This document shows, in pieces, positions 62,934-64,000 of a stretch of 64,000 nt of DNA. The stretch is taken from positions 1-64,000 of the forward strand of contig NZ_KQ033885.1 of assembly GCF_000967265.1 (NCBI RefSeq). The letters run 5' to 3'. Each line of letters opens with the position of its first letter. Position 1 is the stretch's first letter. The DNA is from Bifidobacterium mellis (GTDB taxonomy: Bacteria > Actinomycetota > Actinomycetes > Actinomycetales > Bifidobacteriaceae). The notes under the pieces were generated by a model. That model searched no databases, was not told where the DNA came from, and saw only the letters and a list, made by a program, of their open reading frames with translations. The position numbers and the translations under genes are program-made.

Positions 62934-64000
62934 TCAGAAGGTCACGGTCACGTCCACGGGATTCTCGCTGGTCTGGGGCGGTACCATCCCGCCACTCAGT
63001 TCGTGGCCGTCCAGGCTGACCGAACGCCTCCCGGTCCGCTTCATGGAAATCCGATAGGTGACCCCCCTCCAGGTCCTGCCGACGGTCAGTTCGTTGAATT
63101 CGGCGGGCAGGTGGGGTTCGATAGCCAGCCCGTCCAAGGTGGGCCTGACCCCCAGCAAGTACTGGGAGACATCCACGAAGGACCAGGCGGCCGTGCCTGT
63201 CAGCCATGAGTTCTTTCCCTCGCCGGGGGTGGGGGACTCAGGACCGGCCACCATCTGGCAGTAGACGTAGGGCTCCACCTTGCGGATGTCGGACTTCTCC
63301 TCCAGGTAAGCCGGGCAGGTGCGCCTGTAGACCGCGAAGGCCTCCTCGTCATCGCCGACCATGGCATTGGCTATGGAGATCCAGGGGTTGACGTGGCAGA
63401 AGATGCCGCCGTTCTCCTTGTACCCCCTGGGATAGGAGGAGATCTCGCCCAGTTCGATCCGGTAGGTGGAATAGGCGGGGGCCAGGATGGCCGTTCCCCA
63501 GGAGGAGGTCAGCCTCTCCTTGACCGAGGTCAGGGCCTGTCGGGCCTTGCCGTCCTCGAGACCGATACCGGCCATCACACACATCCCCTGGGGTTCGATG
63601 TAGATCTGTCCCTCGGTGTCGGCGTGGGAGCCGACAGGACGGGAGTAAGCGTCGTAGGCCCTGACGAACCACTGGCCGTCCCATCCGGCCTCCTCCACGG
63701 CATGGGTCATCTCCTCGATGGCCTGGTGGACCGAGGCGGTCTCCTGGGCCACAGCCTCCCTGCCCATCCCGCAATCCGTCCCGTAATGGTCCAGGATGTC
63801 GGCGTAATGGCCGGCGTAGAGGACGAACATGCCTCCGATCAGGACCGACTCAGCCACACCTGTGTCATTGTTTTCGATGGTCTGGAAACTCTCTCCCGGG
63901 GTATCGGAGAAGCAGTTGAGGTCAAGGCAGTCGTTCCAGTCGGCCCGTCCGATCAGGGGAAGGTCATGTGGGCCCAGGTGGTTCATCGTGAACCCGACCG
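62934..64000 (-). CDS. GH94 cellobiose phosphorylase (C-terminal part, cut by window end)
   Basis: The frame stays open to the window edge, so only the C-terminal 355 residues are seen; the N-terminus lies beyond 64000. The visible part includes LIGRADWNDCLDLNCFSD with the DWND catalytic Asp, TEGQIYIEPQGMCVMAG, YKENGGIFCHVNPW and TGTAAWSFVDVSQYLLGVRP, all close to cellobiose phosphorylase (EC 2.4.1.20). It would convert the cellobiose backbone from xyloglucan to glucose-1-phosphate and glucose. It is of the ordinary, shorter GH94 type, unlike the gene at 36816. The alpha/beta hydrolase gene follows on the same strand after 76 bases. Confidence 0.9.
   Translation of the reverse strand, partial: VGFTMNHLGPHDLPLIGRADWNDCLDLNCFSDTPGESFQTIENNDTGVAESVLIGGMFVLYAGHYADILDHYGTDCGMGREAVAQETASVHQAIEEMTHAVEEAGWDGQWFVRAYDAYSRPVGSHADTEGQIYIEPQGMCVMAGIGLEDGKARQALTSVKERLTSSWGTAILAPAYSTYRIELGEISSYPRGYKENGGIFCHVNPWISIANAMVGDDEEAFAVYRRTCPAYLEEKSDIRKVEPYVYCQMVAGPESPTPGEGKNSWLTGTAAWSFVDVSQYLLGVRPTLDGLAIEPHLPAEFNELTVGRTWRGVTYRISMKRTGRRSVSLDGHELSGGMVPPQTSENPVDVTVTF

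Overview
The window looks like a Bifidobacterium chromosome segment (high-GC Actinobacteria). The evidence is the dnaK-grpE-dnaJ-hspR order with an HspR (HAIR) operator ahead of dnaK, a genome stuffed with LacI regulators and glycosidases, sugar ABC importers that carry no ATPase gene of their own, and a strong GH42/GH43/GH94 content. The mix of plant cell-wall enzymes would suit the insect-gut clade (B. asteroides group), but that placement is inference from gene content only.

Layout. 0.2-5.5 kb: housekeeping and accessory enzymes (NAD(P)-binding protein, tyrosine phosphatase, aldo/keto reductase, a small zinc-ribbon-like protein, nitroreductase, DUF4235 protein, histidine phosphatase). 5.8-11.7 kb: LacI regulator, an atypical GH32-like enzyme and a CUT1 sugar importer (binding protein plus two permeases) with matching operators. 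12.2-22.5 kb: an alpha-glucan module made of glycogen/maltodextrin phosphorylase, a MalR-like LacI repressor, a second CUT1 importer that is a paralogous copy of the first, a YesL-like membrane protein and MalQ; five related operator copies tie these together. 22.6-29.0 kb: the GC-rich chaperone operon dnaK-grpE-dnaJ-hspR and a DEAD-box RNA helicase.

29.0-44.0 kb: a beta-glucan module with a LacI regulator, a peptide-family (Opp-type) importer with a fused double ATPase, an alpha/beta hydrolase, a very long (1,219 residue) GH94-like phosphorylase, a decayed LacI remnant, a GH1 beta-glucosidase, and a secreted GH5 endoglucanase with X2/CBM46-like domains whose promoter carries a box resembling those upstream of the importer. 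44.3-45.2 kb: tRNA-Ala(CGC) and a DedA protein.

45.5-64.0 kb: what reads as a complete xyloglucan utilisation locus. It has a YesL-like protein, an LplB/LplC-type importer with two tandem paralogous binding proteins (and a possible remnant of a third), an SGNH esterase, GH29 alpha-fucosidase, GH31 alpha-xylosidase, a cytosolic GH5 endoglucanase, a GH43 enzyme, GH42 beta-galactosidase, an acetyl-esterase-like hydrolase and a GH94 cellobiose phosphorylase running off the window end. None of these glycosidases has a signal peptide, so the model is: secreted GH5 cuts the polymer, branched oligosaccharides are imported whole, side chains are stripped in the cytoplasm and the glucan backbone is phosphorolysed. 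No regulator lies inside this locus, but an inverted repeat of the XylR/ROK kind overlaps the transporter promoter.

Starts were chosen by Shine-Dalgarno position and domain start. All family assignments are from motif recognition by eye, without database searches.
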